Of a stretch of DNA of 64,000 bases, positions 9,902 to 23,605 are shown in pieces. This DNA is from Mastigamoeba balamuthi. Its lineage: Eukaryota > Evosea > Mastigamoebida > Mastigamoebidae. The DNA is taken from assembly GCA_902651635.1 (NCBI GenBank), contig CACRSC010000009.1, positions 169,998-233,997 of the forward strand, read 5' to 3'. Position 1 is the first letter of the stretch. The number at the start of each line of letters is the position of its first letter. Both the position numbers and the translations under genes were made by a program. The notes below the pieces were generated by a model. The model was not told where the DNA came from and searched no databases. It saw only the letters and a list, made by a program, of their open reading frames with translations.

Positions 9902-11594
9902 ATGATGATGGACGACGCGCACGTCGACCACGTGCAACTGCTGACGGTTGCCGAGCAGTCGCAGCGCTCGGTCGTCGTCGGCGCGGAGCCGGAGCCGACG
10001 TCGCCCACGCAGACGCGCGTGTACCCCGTCGAGTGGCGCCGCTGGTACGTCCTGGGCCTCTTCTGCTTCATCTCGTCCCTCCAGTCCGTCGTCTGGTTCA
10101 CCTACTCGAGGTTCGTTCGAGTCCCCTCGTTCTCGCCGAGTAATCGGGTTCATCAAAGGCCGTCGATTTTCAATTGATTTTCTCGGCAAAAACCGCGCTG
10201 GGGCTTCGGAATCGCCAGCGTTCCGAGGGAGGTGAAGGAGTACTACGGGGTGACGGACCACCAGATCGACATGCTGCTGAACTGGGGGTCGATGACGGCG
10301 CTTGTGTTCGGGCTGCCGGTCGCGTGGCTCTTCAGCTCGCTGGGCCTGCGCCCTGCGGTGCTGCTGGGCGCCGCCCTCGTCTTCGCCTGCTCGGCCCTGC
10401 GCTCCATCCCCTGCCTCGCGGCCTCGACGCCCGCGGCGCGCCTCGCGATGCTGCCGCTGATGAACTTCGCGCAGACGCTCAACGGAGTCGCGGGGCCCAT
10501 CGTGCTGACGCCCGTCGCGCTGCTCTCGTCGACGTGGTTCCCCGAGTGCGAGCGGGCGACGGCGACGGCCATCGGCGTGCTGGCCAACGGCCTCGCGATG
10601 CCCATCGCGTGGCTCGCAGGCCCGATGGTCGTCACGTCCGCGGACAAGTTCCCCCGGCTCATTTACATCGAAGCCGCCGCCTGCGCGGTCCCCTTCGCGA
10701 TGGCGCTCGCGCACTTCCCCGCGCAGCCCGTGGAGCCCCCGAGCGCGTCGGCGGAGGAGACACGGAGGCTCAGGGAGGAGCGCGCGCGCGAGGTCGGGCA
10801 CAGGGCCGTCGCGCAGGGCTTCATCAACGCCGCACGCACGTTCGGGCGAGAGCTGCTCGTGTGCAGCAGGAGCGCCGCCTTCTGGACGATTCTCTTCATC
10901 AACGGCACGTACGCCGGGGTCCTATGCGCCTTTGGTGCGGCGCTGGCGAGGAACATCGCGGACCAGATGACCACAGCCGAGATAGGATGGGTTGGGTTCG
11001 GCAAGGGCCTGGCGTCGCTGCTGGGCAACTACGCCGTGGGCAAAATCGTCGACCTCTGGTTCCGCAGGCGCATGAAAGCCGTCTGCATCGCCGTCTACGC
11101 CTTCACGGGCCTCACGATCCTCTGGTTCTCGCTCATCGTCCCCAGTGTCTTCAGCGACAGGCCGCTGCTACCTACATCCAAGGGACTCCTGTTCTTTGTT
11201 CTCGCCCTCTACGGATTCGCATCGGTTTGCCACCCTGTCGCTCCTGTACGGACGAATCTCATGACCTGCGCAGTCTGCGGACCCGGTGTCGTACGAGCTG
11301 GCGGCTGAGGTAACGTACCCCGTGACTGAGGGCACGAGCACGGGGCTGATCATGTCGTGGTGCCTGCTCTCGCTGGTGATCATGCTGTTTGCACTGTCGA
11401 GCATCTCGGCGCCATGGCTCAACGTCATCGTCTGCGTAACGATGTTCGCGTGCGCCATCGGCATGCTGTTTGTCCGCGAGACGTACAAGCGCCAGGACGT
11501 CGGGCTGAAGAAAGAAGAGGCGCAGACGATCGATGCGAGCTCTCGCAGCGACGTGGAGGCCCAGGACAAGTCAACAGGCGCCTCTGACATGTAG
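9902..11594 (+). CDS. Major facilitator transporter, SLC49A4 (DIRC2)/FLVCR-like
   Basis: Starts at the ATG at 9902; the acidic cytosolic N-terminus is followed by VEWRRWYVLGLFCF. Intron 10111–10218 joins TYSR/S to VPREVKEYYGVTDHQIDML. About 12 hydrophobic segments follow. The family signature in TM4–5 is LNGVAGPIVLTPVALLSSTWF followed by ERATATAIGVLANGL, very close in pattern to DIRC2/FLVCR proteins. The second half contains YELAAEVTYPVTEGTSTGLI, another SLC49 landmark, reached through an intron I place at 11225–11273, which gives the best family alignment. A charged C-terminal tail ends at 11594. SLC49 members move haem, choline or pyridoxine in other organisms; the substrate here cannot be read from the sequence. 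It converges on the metallopeptidase gene. Confidence 0.85.
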
Positions 11595-11856
11595 CTGTAC
11601 ATGTACAACGGGCTGTGCTTGCCACTCTGGCGACTGTACCATCCACGAATGCGCAATAGAAAAGAAGAAGCGCAGACAACTCATATACCTGGTGTATTTT
11701 CAAAATGTGCACATTTTCACAATTAACAGTTTGTGAAAACACGTCAGGATCCAGAAGCCCCATCAATTTCCAAGGGAAGGAAGAAATTGGCCGAACACAG
11801 TGTAAGACTTGTGTCATTCATGTTCGGGGCAGGGTCCGGGAATGGCATTGGGGAGG

Positions 11857-14800
11857 TTACTCGACGAGGGGGAGAAGAACAAGAGCGGAGATGCTGATCA
11901 AGGGCGAAACCCCTGCTGATGCTTGTGCGCTCTCATGGGTCACCTGAGAGTGTATTCCGGTGCTGCTAGATCCTGCAGGAAGTGGCGAAAGGGCAAGCGA
12001 TACAGTCCCAGCCTTGGCAGTGTAGTCCCACGACCCTGGTGCAAATCCTTCCTTCTTGGCCGCCACGTGATACGCCACCCCGACCTCAAGTTTGAAAGGT
12101 GCACAGCCATCCGCAGCAGTGGTGGCAGACACGGGGCCAAATAGCGTGTCGTTGACGATCACAGAGACACCGCTTGTCCCAAAGCACATCGGGACTTCGA
12201 CGACATCAAGCCCGTGCAGCTTCACCTCGAACGCGGGGCTCGGATGGTCTGTGCCATGTTGGTGAAGGTACAGTGTGTACACACCGCGCTTGGTTATGCT
12301 CGAGCGACTGACACGCACTGTCTGGTCATCAACGACAGCGGACATGGGCAACGAGATGCACGATTCCATCGATGATTGAGAGCATAGCACTGCATTGAAG
12401 CAGCTCTTGGCCATCCCGTCATGTCGGTAGCAGGCCATACGAGTCGTGTAGGACCAGAAGTTGGAGGCCGTGATTGCGAAGGTGCTCAGCCCAATGGTGT
12501 TGTTCTTAACCTCGGTGATGACTGGGGCAGTGGCCTTCAGCATCGTTACCACAGCGCCACCCACGTCGAAGTCACGGATTTGCCCCATAGGAAGAGCGAG
12601 ATCGCTGACGTTACATGAGACCAGACCAACCCAGATCGGATTCGAGTCATTTGCAGTGCTATCTGGGTGGGAGGAGTGGACAGAGCACTTGCCCGACATG
12701 GTACCATTGTACCGGATCTTTGAGATGCCAGAGTAGTTCCCCCTGACTGTGAACGTGATTGCATACGTGTCATTGCCTGGGAAGACGACTGTAGGATATG
12801 GGGGCATGACGTCCCATTCGGTTTCCGGAGATTGTGTGTAGCACTTGGGGACCTCCCTGAGTTTTACAGCCGCAATTGCCAACTCGAGCTGAGCACAATC
12901 GCTGCTTGTGATCTGTATAGTAGCCGACCCACCCGACCCATTGACAGCTTTCCCGATCGTCTGGTTGCATGCCATGCTGAGATGGTCTGCATATCTGTGT
13001 GTCTGGCGTCAGAACTCGTGGTCTTTGAGATTGGTGAATGGCGCACTGGGCAAACGTGGTCATCGGTGTGTTGAGGAACTTTGCACGGGTGAATATTGCA
13101 AACGCCTTCTCAACGCCCATTCCAGTGATGCCGTGAGAGATAGATCCGTCCACGGTGATTGAAAACAGATGTCCTGGAATCAGCGAATCTGTTTTTGTGA
13201 GACCAGAGTTTGCCAGATCAGTGGCTTACTGGTATGAACTTCAGCATTGTCAGAGCCTCGGCAAGAGATCTCGTCAACAGTACTAGGATAGATGGCTGCA
13301 TTCGTGTAAAAGTACATGGAGCTGGGAACCCACAGGTCACGCCACCCCCACACCGTCTCACCGGTCTTCGAGCTAAAGGCCGTGCACCACGCGGTGTTGG
13401 GGCAGTCATACGCGATGATCCACCTATTCGAGTAGCCTGAAGAGGTTGTGTTTACTCGAACGACGTATGTTTGCACAACTGGTACCTTGCTCTGGCCCAG
13501 CCCCCTCTTGGCGGACGGTGAGGTTCTTCTCTGTCAGGGTTTTGGCGTTGCTGATGAGATTTACTGCCATCGCAATGATGTCACTCCATCCCTCGTTCAG
13601 CGCTCCTGCCTCTCCCTCATACCATAGCCTGAAGTGGTCATGTCAGTGTGTCAAGACAGTGGACGACCAACTTGTCAAGAAAGTCCGTGATTCCGTGTCC
13701 GTATTCGTGCCTGTTTCGATGTTATGATAATCTGATAGAGCAAGCAGTCATACCACATGACGGTGTCTCCAACCATCCCGGGACCGAAGTGCATCGTACT
13801 GCTGTCATAGTACGCATTCCCCTCAGTGTCCATGTCATTGACGAATGTCACGATGTTGGATCCCTTGTTGTCGAAGTTGATCCTCCCGGTGAATCCTTTC
13901 CAGATCTCGTCCCTTTTCAGGTTAAGATGTGAACTTGGGGAATCGCAAGTGACAAGCGCACTCGATTGCGATGCCCTTGACAATTGTCTCGATGTCGGGC
14001 TGGTCCACGGGGAACGGCTGCCCTGGCTTCCACACGATGTTGTCCCTGGTCCCGTTGTACACAGTCGAGACGCCGCGGGTCCTCTTGGGTTTGCTCGACA
14101 GCTTCTCACCCCTCTCGACGCTCACGTACACCACAGCCTCGCTGCAGTCCACCTCCCACGCCAGCACGTTGGGCCCCGGGAGGCCCCTGAGCATCCCCTG
14201 TCGCCACACGACCTTGGAGGCTCCTGCACACACTCCCCCCGACGACGGCACGCGCTCGGCGGCGCCAACGGCCTGCTGCTCCGTGTAGACCGACCCGCTC
14301 GTCGCTCGGGTTGGCCTGTGCACATCCTCTGCATCCCTGACAACGGTGCCTGTCACGGAGACGATCTCTTCCTTGTCGTTCCACACAACCTGATCGGGAC
14401 AGTGATCAATAGAGCTTTAAATGCAAAGTAATGGATTGGCGTCCGTGCAGGATTGTTGGATTGGTCCGCATTTTTGGGATATGACGGTTATTTATGAACA
14501 CGTGGTAGTGGGAGAGTACCTTGAGCTCGGCGCCCATGACGGGGAGGCCGTCGTTGGTGAGCTGCCTGTGTGTCGAAATGCGCCAGCCGGGAATCTGGGG
14601 GTCCTCCGTGTCGCCCACGTACTGCAGCTTCGGCAATCCATACTGACCAGCACGCTCCACGAGCGCGTCGAGAGTGTTCTGGAGAGACTCCGCCGTGCTT
14701 TGCCCATTTCCTATCCCGAATGGGTAAGATACGGCGCGCTTCGCTTTAAATAATAAAGGGCGCTTTGTGAAAAGCGCACTGCGAGCTGATGGCATCGAGA

Positions 14801-14939
14801 ACGGTGTCGACAGCGCGAGGAAGTGAGGACTGCCCGTAGCGCGGCTCAGAGTGCCATAGGCGACGTTGGGGACAATGGCCATGGCGATGGCTGGTATGAG
14901 CGACAACGAGAGCACTGCTAGGCGGTGGTGTGGGCCCAT
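11857..14939 (-). CDS. Secreted, probably GPI-anchored M4/M36-type zinc metallopeptidase
   Basis: Begins at 14939 with a signal peptide (MGPHHRLAVLSLSLIPAIAM). The first exon has an FTP-like propeptide stretch (RQLTNDGLPVMGAELKVLSH). The next exon (about 14390–13930) is a PepSY-like propeptide with VLAWEVDCSEAVVYVSVERG. The catalytic part includes NAYYDSSTMHFG, then HEYGHGITDFLDKL (about 13700–13660) carrying the HExxH zinc site. GALNEGWSDII (about 13600–13570) supplies the third ligand Glu. A thermolysin-type helical stretch MGVEKAFAIFTRAKFLNTPM follows. The last exon (12975–11857) is a 370-residue Cys-containing extracellular region ending in a short hydrophobic tail (LISISALVLLPLVE) typical of GPI attachment. 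At least six exons; internal junctions are approximate. Confidence 0.8.
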
Positions 14940-15405
14940 TTTTCTGACTCCTCCCCTGGGTTGTTCTCAACTGCTCGGTAAAACACGAAATGAGCCTTTG
15001 GACCGTTGGAGAATCTTCTGGTGCCGATATCTGACGTGTCAGTGACGGCACCAGTCACTTAGTGTGCATTTCCTTGGCAACATTGGCGCGCGGTTTTGCT
15101 AGCGTGTGATGTGGGCTGGCGCTGACCACGCGCCAATCTCTGTGGAGCGTTACTGCTGCATGGCGCCGTCTTGGACGCGAAGAGGTTATTTCTATGCAAG
15201 ACGGGCTTGTTTTGGTTGTGGGTGTGTTGTGCGAAGTTGGTTGTTTTGGAGCGAAGTCCAAACAGAACGACGACGGAGTCCTTTGCAAGGGGGTGGGAGA
15301 AAGAGGAAGAGAGGGGAAGGTGGCCGAGTGATTGGGTGTACAGTACGCACTCGTGGGATGGCGCTGACACGGCCTCCGCACTTGTTGTTTCGCGTTGCCT
15401 CAAAA
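14940..15405. other. Intergenic spacer 5' of the metallopeptidase gene
   Basis: 466 nt between the stop of the Akt-like gene and the start of the metallopeptidase gene, both minus strand. It must contain the peptidase promoter. No convincing gene and no GATATTT word seen. Confidence 0.4.
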
Positions 15406-17489
<2,084 letters not shown>

Positions 17490-18029
17490 GCTTTCCGTGC
17501 TGTTTTGCGTGCTGCCGCTGCTGTGGGGGCCTGCTGGTGCCGGTCGGTGCGGTTTCGCAGGTGCGACTGCCTCTGCCGAGGGGGTGTGGGGAAGGAAATC
17601 TAGATAGATTTGCCTCTCAGTGACGCTGGCACCCCCAAAAGGGCGCTTTTCCGTTTCGCCCGCGGGGATCCGAGAAAGTGCACCGCATGTTCTCGAATCT
17701 CGACGGAGCGGATTATTGCTGTACATGTTCAAAAACGAGCTCTTCTATTCATTTCTGCCAGTTTCAAGTTCCATACCGGAAAAAAGAGGGGTTGGGCACC
17801 CCAAAAAACACAGAGAAAAATCAGCAGCAAACAAACGTAGGGACAAACAGGTAGACAATCGGAGCGAGTGTTGAGATGAGCCCGAACCCCTTGGCGGGTG
17901 TGAGTTAAATGTGCATTGTGCGTGAATGTTTAAGTGATTGCAAGACGGGCAGGTGGGGTGTGGGGAAGGGAGAGCGAGAGAGAGAGGGAGGAGTGAAGAT
18001 GACGTGAGACCGCCTGGCTACATGGCGAC
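17490..18029. other. Intergenic spacer between two minus-strand kinase genes
   Basis: 540 nt without a gene. The half nearest 17490 is the probable promoter of the Akt-like gene and contains TCTAGATAGA. The rest is A-rich and includes a purine-rich GAGAGAGAGAGGGAGG run (about 17971–17986) just beyond the stop of the next gene. Confidence 0.4.
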
Positions 18030-21000
18030 TCAGCGCTTCCTGAGGTGCCAGAGGCAGTACGCCGAGCTCTCGGGCGACGAGGCCCACACAGTCGACTCGG
18101 TCTCGCTCTCGAGGTACGCCGCGAACGAGCGCGCCGCCATGACTCTGCATTCGAGCTTGGCCAGCCTGCACACGCTGGCCCTCGACACGGCGTCGTAGCA
18201 CTCGACGGTGCCGTCCTCGCACCCGACCAGGCACACGTTCTGCATCAGCATCGCGCCGTCGGCCTCGGACGACAGCGAGATGGTCGCGACGACGGCGCCG
18301 GCCGTGTCGACGACGTAGATGGATCGCCCGCAAACGGCCCAGGCGAACTCGCCCGCGGGGAGCATCTGGACGACCTTCTTGGCGCGCGGCAGCGTGATCT
18401 GCCTGATGGGCTGGCTGGCGGCCACGGAGATGACCGTCACGACGCCGATGCCTCCGACCCACACAAAGTCGGCGGCGGGGCTCTGGCAGGCGCAGGTGAC
18501 GGCGTGGTCGACTATCATGCGCGACTTGACCTTGCCCTGCTTGTTCAGCACGACTATGTGGCAGTCGGTCTGCGACGTGGCGCAGCTCCACACGCGCAGG
18601 TGGTTGGCGATGTCGAGCACCAGCAGGCACCGTATCATCTTGTGGTCCGAGTCGTGCACGAGCACCTTCTTCCACTCAAACGCCGGGTGCTGCACGCACA
18701 GCCCGCGGTGAGTCCGCGCGGAGGGCTGCGCAGGCGCCAGCGGGGGGGGAGGGAGAGGGGAGCGCACCCTGGGGTTGAGGACGTAGATGTCGCCCTCCTC
18801 CGAGGAGCACCAGACCTTGGAGCTGACAGAGGCGATGCTGTAGATGCGGCCCGTGTGCAGGCGCAGGCGCGAGACGAGCTCGCCCGTCACGGCCTTGTGC
18901 ACCAGCACGTAGCCGCTGCCCGTGCCCGCGTAGACGTTCTTGCCGTGTCGCAGCAGCGACCACACGGCGAGCTTGTCGGGCACGTCGACCGACCGCGGCA
19001 CGAGGTCCGTCAGGAACCCGCTCTTGATCGTGCGCAGCGACGTGGCCTCCTGCCTCTCCTGCCTCGACTCTGTCTTGGCGCTGCCCGAGCCGTCGGCGCT
19101 GTGGTTGCTGCTGCTGCTGCCGCTCCTCCTGTGGCAGCGCAGCGACGAGAACCTCTTGACCTCGGGCAGCGCGCTGATCTCCTGCGGGTCCGCGCAGGAC
19201 GTCTTGCCGTACGAGCGGCGCTCGGTGGGCTCGGGGCTCCGGATGGGCTCCTTGACCGACTCGAACGACTTGCGGCGGTCCTTGACAGAGATCTCGAGCG
19301 GCGGCCCCAGTATCGGCGGCGGGGGGCTCGTCAGCGAGTCGCCGTGCTTGTGCCGCAGCCCCGTCGCCGTCACGACCGTCTCGGTCTTGCTGTGCCTGTG
19401 TATCTCTGCCACGTGCACGGGCACCGGCTTGGTCTGCTCCAGCGCCGTCAGCGACTTCCTGACCGACGAGAACGAGATCGAGGGGTCGTGCGACGTCCGC
19501 AGCTTCGCGAGGCTCCGCGGGCTCAGCATCACGCTCTGCGTGCTCGACGTCGCCGGGCGCGACCTGTCCAGGCTCGGGCTTCGCGACGTCGACGGCGCGC
19601 GAGTGTCCTTGGGCCTGTGCGCGCTCGCGCGGCGGGCGGCGTCGCGGTCGTCGTCGCTCGACAGCTCGACGCTGCCCGACCGCGGGATCGGCCGCACGTG
19701 CGACGCCGCCCGCCGTATCTTCTCCTCCTTGAGCGCCTTGCACTCCTCGGGCCTGTCCTTCTTGATCACGTCGACGATGCGGCGCACGCCCTCCGAGTCC
19801 CGCGTGACCGACAGCTCGCGCTGCAAGCGGAACGCGCGCGCGCCCACCCCATCGCAGTGATGTCACGCAGGCAAACGCCAGGAAACAGGAAACAGGAAAC
19901 GGGAAAGGGGGGCAGGAAAACTGACATAGAGCGGCGAGCTTTTGAACTTGTAGAACCAGCGGTGCTGGAGCAGCTCTCGGGCGGTGGGCCGCTGGTCGGC
20001 GTCCTTGCTGAAGCACGCGGTCAGCAGCTGCGTCAGCTCCTGGAGAGGGGGGAGGAGGACGACGGCGGCGGCGACAGCGGTTGCGGGGGGGCGCAGCGTT
20101 TTGTTGGCGCAGGAGAAACGTGACGTCATGTGCGAATGTATGGTTGGGCGAACAGGCGAGAACGTCTTGGGGATCTCGATGGTGCTCTGGACGGTGCGGA
20201 ACATGGCGGCCATGGGGCTGAGCCCGAAGTTGGGCGGCTCGCCCGTCAGCAGCTCGATAATCGTGCACGCAAAGCTCCATATGTCCGACGGGAACGAATA
20301 CGGCCTCCCCTCAATCACCTCCGGGGCCACTGCACAGGCGTAGGGAGGGGGGAGGCGAGGGAGACGCCAGGTCCATCAGAGGGCGGTCGCTTTGGTGGCT
20401 CCCCATGCCCCGCAGGGGGACTCAACTCCAGTAGGGCGAGCCAAGCACGGTGGTCCTCTTGAACATGCCCTCCACAACGGCTGCCACTCCAAAGTCTGCC
20501 AGCTTCGCAGCCCCGTCTTTCATCAGCAGCACTGGCACGGTGCCCCCAACGGCTCGTCAGCGGAGAGGGGGCGGGCAGAGGGAGGGGCGGCGGGCAGTCC
20601 AGACCGTTGCCAGCCTTGAGGTCGCGGTGTATGATGTTGCTGGCGTGCAGGTACTCGAGTGCGCGCGCGATCTGCTCGGCGTAGACGCAGACGACCTCCT
20701 CCGTCACGACGTCCAGCACCTTCGTGACGAACTTGAGCAGCGACCCGCCCTCCGCCAGCCTGGCAAGCCGAGCGAGGCGCGCAGCAGCAGCAGCAGAGGC
20801 CGGCGTGCCGGATTTCCGTTGTTGGTGAGTGGGGGGAGGGGCAACAAACATGCAGCGTGAAATGGCTGGGCTGGTGGGGGGGGACCACAACAAGACAGCG
20901 AGCGCACTCGAGAACAATGTTGAGAAATTGGTCGTCCTGAGAGCGGGCGGGCGGGTCAGGCGTGGGGCATTGGGGGGGGAGGGAGCGCGTGCCTTGTGGC

Positions 21001-21764
21001 AGTCGAAGATGCGCAGGATGTTCGGGTGCTTGAGGCGCTTCATGAGGGCGACCTCTTCCTGGGGGCCCATAGCCCACGCAAGGGCCGCGTGTCAGTCACT
21101 GGGGGAAGCGCACGCACTCCGGGTGATTCTCTTTCGGGTTAAGGTGCACAACTCCCGCCGCAACAGAAGGCGCATCGCACGCCGGGGCCACCCCTCCCGG
21201 AGGCTTCTGTGCACCTCGTGTTCCCGCGCACTCGAAGTGGGGGAGCCCCAAGAGGGGAAAAACGGGCGGGTGAGAGCAAAGGGGGAAGACGAGGGGGAGA
21301 GGGAGAAGAGAGAGAGGGAGGGGAGCTGCGCGGTTGCACCATCACTCGGTCGATCTCGTCAGGGCCCATCTCCGTAGCGTCGAATCGCTTGATGGCGACA
21401 TACACGTGCGTCTCGTTCCAGAACGCCTTGTACACCGACGCGAACGCGCCCTTGCCCACGCGCTCCATCATGGTCTGCCAGCCGCCGCCCCGTAGATTCG
21501 CCGCCCGCGCGTTCCGTGGCGCCGCCGCGCGCGCCGGCGCGGATTAAAAAATCAGGCCCGCGGTTTGTCAGCACAGAACGGGAGGGGGCCCCCTCTCTGT
21601 AGCGGACGCACGAAGGAGCCGAAGGGTGTGCGGACGACAGGGCAGGGGTCCGAGGGCGTGCAGAGCGGCGACGACTCGGCGCTCGACATGCCGAGCGTGA
21701 TCGAGTCGAGGTTGAGCACGCAGCACTCCCTGTCCGCGGGCTGCTGGCCCGCTTTTGCCGACAT
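18030..21764 (-). CDS. Ser/Thr kinase (STE/MAP3K-like) with C-terminal beta-propeller
   Basis: Probable start at 21764 (MSAKAGQQPADRECC…), splicing to TMMERVGKGAFASVYKAF (glycine loop) and VYVAIKRFDATEMG (lysine). Further exons give EVALMKRLKHPNILRIFD, GGSLLKFVTKVLDVVTEE, EYLHASNIIHRDLKAGN (HRD), LADFGVAAVVEG (DFG), TTVLGSPYW and MAPEVIEGRPYSFPSDIWS. All catalytic residues are present. The substrate loop and GSPYWMAPE resemble STE11/STE20/Cdc15-type kinases. A basic linker (SVTRDSEGVRRIVDVIKKDR) and a long Ser/Arg-rich region follow. The C-terminal 300 residues are WD/beta-propeller-like, with repeating blades such as AVWSLLRHGKNVYAGTGSGY, GRIYSIASVSSKVWCSSEEG, CACQSPAADFVWVGGIGVV and CLVGCEDGTVECYDAVSR. 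Stop at 18030. The exact first exon is inferred; the rest is well supported. Confidence 0.8.
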
Positions 21765-21974
21765 GTGGCGACCCCCAGCCGAGCGACAGAGGCGGCCCTT
21801 CCGCAGGCGATTTTCGCTTCGCACGCACAGAACCGGCGGGAGCACCACGAGCGGGTCGTGCAGAACGGGGGAGTGGCCCGAACACGCCGGTTCAGGGCAC
21901 TTGAGGTGTGGGTGAGAAGAATGAAAATCAAAAAGAAAAAAGTGTGTTTGGGAATTTCGGACAGCCGGAAAAAT

Positions 21975-22047
21975 TGGAGGTTCGGGGCTTCGATCCCCGT
22001 GCCTCTCCCATGCCAAGGGAGTGCTCTACCAAGTGAGCTAAACCCCC
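21975..22047 (-). tRNA. tRNA-Ala (anticodon GGC)
   Basis: On the minus strand a complete cloverleaf reads 5' from 22047. The acceptor stem is GGGGGTT/AACCTCC with a G3·U70 pair, the alanine identity element. The D stem is GCTC/GAGC, the anticodon stem CTCCC/GGGAG with loop TTGGCAT (anticodon GGC), and the T stem CGGGG/CCCCG with loop ATCGAAG. No 3' CCA is encoded and a T-run follows (AATTTTTCC), as expected for a Pol III gene. There is no intron. Unusual points are G34 (nuclear tRNA-Ala normally has A34) and A54 in the T loop. It lies between two divergent protein genes. Confidence 0.9.
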
Positions 22048-22144
22048 ACTTCACATTCATGATCTGGCGGGAAGAACATTGGGGCTCCGCCCGTGCCCGG
22101 TTCTCGCGGGAGAAATTGCTCTGCATCAGGAATACAAAACCGAA

Positions 22145-23605
22145 ATGGACCGCCTCCGCGCGTCTGGCCCCGCCCACTCGCTGCAGGATCTCAGCGCCCG
22201 CGTCCTCGCAGCGCGGGCGCACGGCCTGCCTGCCGCCGGGACGCTTCCCGAAGACGTCGTGCGGATACTTCTCTCTGCCGCCTGCGATACCTTCGAGCCG
22301 CGCGGCTCCTGCGGCTTCAGCGACCCCGACGCTCCGGACGCCTGCACGTGCGCTCAGGACAGCGCCGCGGCGGCCGTGCTGACCTCGCTGCTGGTCCCGC
22401 ACCTGCGGGAGCTCGACCTGGGCCCTCTGGACTGGCGCGTCGCCCACCTGGGACCGGACTTCTTCGACCGCGTGGCCTCGAGCTGCACAGCGCTGTCGTC
22501 GCTCGCTGTGCACTGCCACCCGAGGCTCAAGTGCGCTCCCTGCCCGCTGCCAGCCTCAGCCGAGCCAACCGCAGCTGCGGCCCTGCAGGGACACGGACGC
22601 CTACGCGCTCCTGAAACGGCTGCCGCTGCAGAGGCTGTCGCTCAGATCCTGCTCGGCCCTCACGGAGCTGTGCCCCGTCGTCATCGCGTGCCGCCCAGGG
22701 GCCCTCGACCTGTCGTGCAACCTCGTCGAGGTCAGCAGCCCCCCCCCCCAGAGGCCCCTCTCGTTGCGCGGCGCAGGCTCACGGTGGGGCTGGTCCAGCT
22801 GGACCTAGAGGGGTGCAAGAGGTTCGAGGGCGAGACGCTGGGCGTGCTGGCGACGCAGTGCATGAGAGGCCTGCGCGTGCTCAACCTCAAGGGCTGCTCG
22901 TTCGTGCAGCCGGCACCGCTCGTAGCGGCGATCCGCACGGCGGGGGCCAACCTCGAGTCGCTCAACGTCGCAGACTGCGCCAGCCTGACGGACGCTGTCC
23001 TGGATTGCATCGCGGAGCACTGCCCCAACCTCTCGGAGCTCAACGCTTCGTGGTGCGAGCTGCTGACCGACAAGGGCGTGCAGAACGTGTGCGAGCACTG
23101 CACGAGCCTGGCGTCGCTGAAGCTGCGGGCGTGCACAAGCGTCTCGGGGCTCAGCGTTCGAACGGCTGCCCGCCGCCTCCGGGGGAGGCTGCTCAGGCTC
23201 GACGTGTCGCGGTGCGACTCTGTCAGCTCGGAGGACGTTTCTGAACTGGTGGAGTACTGTCCGTCCTTGACGAGGCTGAGCCTCTCGTGGTGCGACAGTT
23301 TGACCAACGCAGTTGCTTCCGAGTGCGTGCTCGATCCGGAGACCCAGACGTCAGGCAGTCTAACTTGGCCATGCAGGTTGTTCGAGAGATGCCCATACCT
23401 GGAGAAGATCAGCCTGGCTGGGTGCAAGATGCTCACGATGGACTGCTTCCGAGAAATCCCCAGGCGGCAGTGCTCACAGACGTTGCGCTGGATGGATCTG
23501 TCCTGCATAAATTGCTTGGAGTGCGTGCTTGACAGACTAGCACAGAATCTCATTATGCACCAGATCCTACGAGCTAGAGTGGCTGGTGTCGAACTGCAGA
23601 AATAG
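22145..23605 (+). CDS. Leucine-rich-repeat protein, AMN1/cysteine-containing type
   Basis: Starts at the ATG at 22145. The first exon has no recognised domain (LPEDVVRILLSAACDTFEPR) and then LRR-like strands (LRELDLGPLDWRVAHLG). An intron at about 22530–22587 removes GTGCGC…CTGCAG and joins LK to DTDAYALLKRLPLQRLSLRS. A second intron near 22730–22787 has uncertain ends. The rest is at least eight cysteine-containing LRRs: LVQLDLEGCKRF, LRVLNLKGCSFV, LESLNVADCASLTD, LSELNASWCELLTD, LASLKLRACTSVSG, LLRLDVSRCDSVSS, LTRLSLSWCDSLTN and LEKISLAGCKMLT. This repeat class occurs in F-box/LRR substrate receptors and AMN1. I see no clear F-box in the N-terminal exon, so assignment to an SCF ligase is open. 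Confidence 0.75.
   Translation: MDRLRASGPAHSLQDLSARVLAARAHGLPAAGTLPEDVVRILLSAACDTFEPRGSCGFSDPDAPDACTCAQDSAAAAVLTSLLVPHLRELDLGPLDWRVAHLGPDFFDRVASSCTALSSLAVHCHPRLKCAPCPLPASAEPTAAAALQGHGRLRAPETAAAAEAVAQILLGPHGAVPRRHRVPPRGPRPVVQPRRGQQPPPPEAPLVARRRLTVGLVQLDLEGCKRFEGETLGVLATQCMRGLRVLNLKGCSFVQPAPLVAAIRTAGANLESLNVADCASLTDAVLDCIAEHCPNLSELNASWCELLTDKGVQNVCEHCTSLASLKLRACTSVSGLSVRTAARRLRGRLLRLDVSRCDSVSSEDVSELVEYCPSLTRLSLSWCDSLTNAVASECVLDPETQTSGSLTWPCRLFERCPYLEKISLAGCKMLTMDCFREIPRRQCSQTLRWMDLSCINCLECVLDRLAQNLIMHQILRARVAGVELQK

Noticed and set aside
11246-11273. A 28-nt intron in the transporter gene
   Set aside because: GT–AG borders fit and frame is kept, but the 49-nt alternative 11225–11273 also keeps frame and gives a better match to SLC49 proteins.
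18045-20123. Long plus-strand open frame opposite the kinase–propeller gene
   Set aside because: Arg/Ala/His-rich low-complexity product with no domain; the minus strand encodes conserved propeller and kinase blocks.
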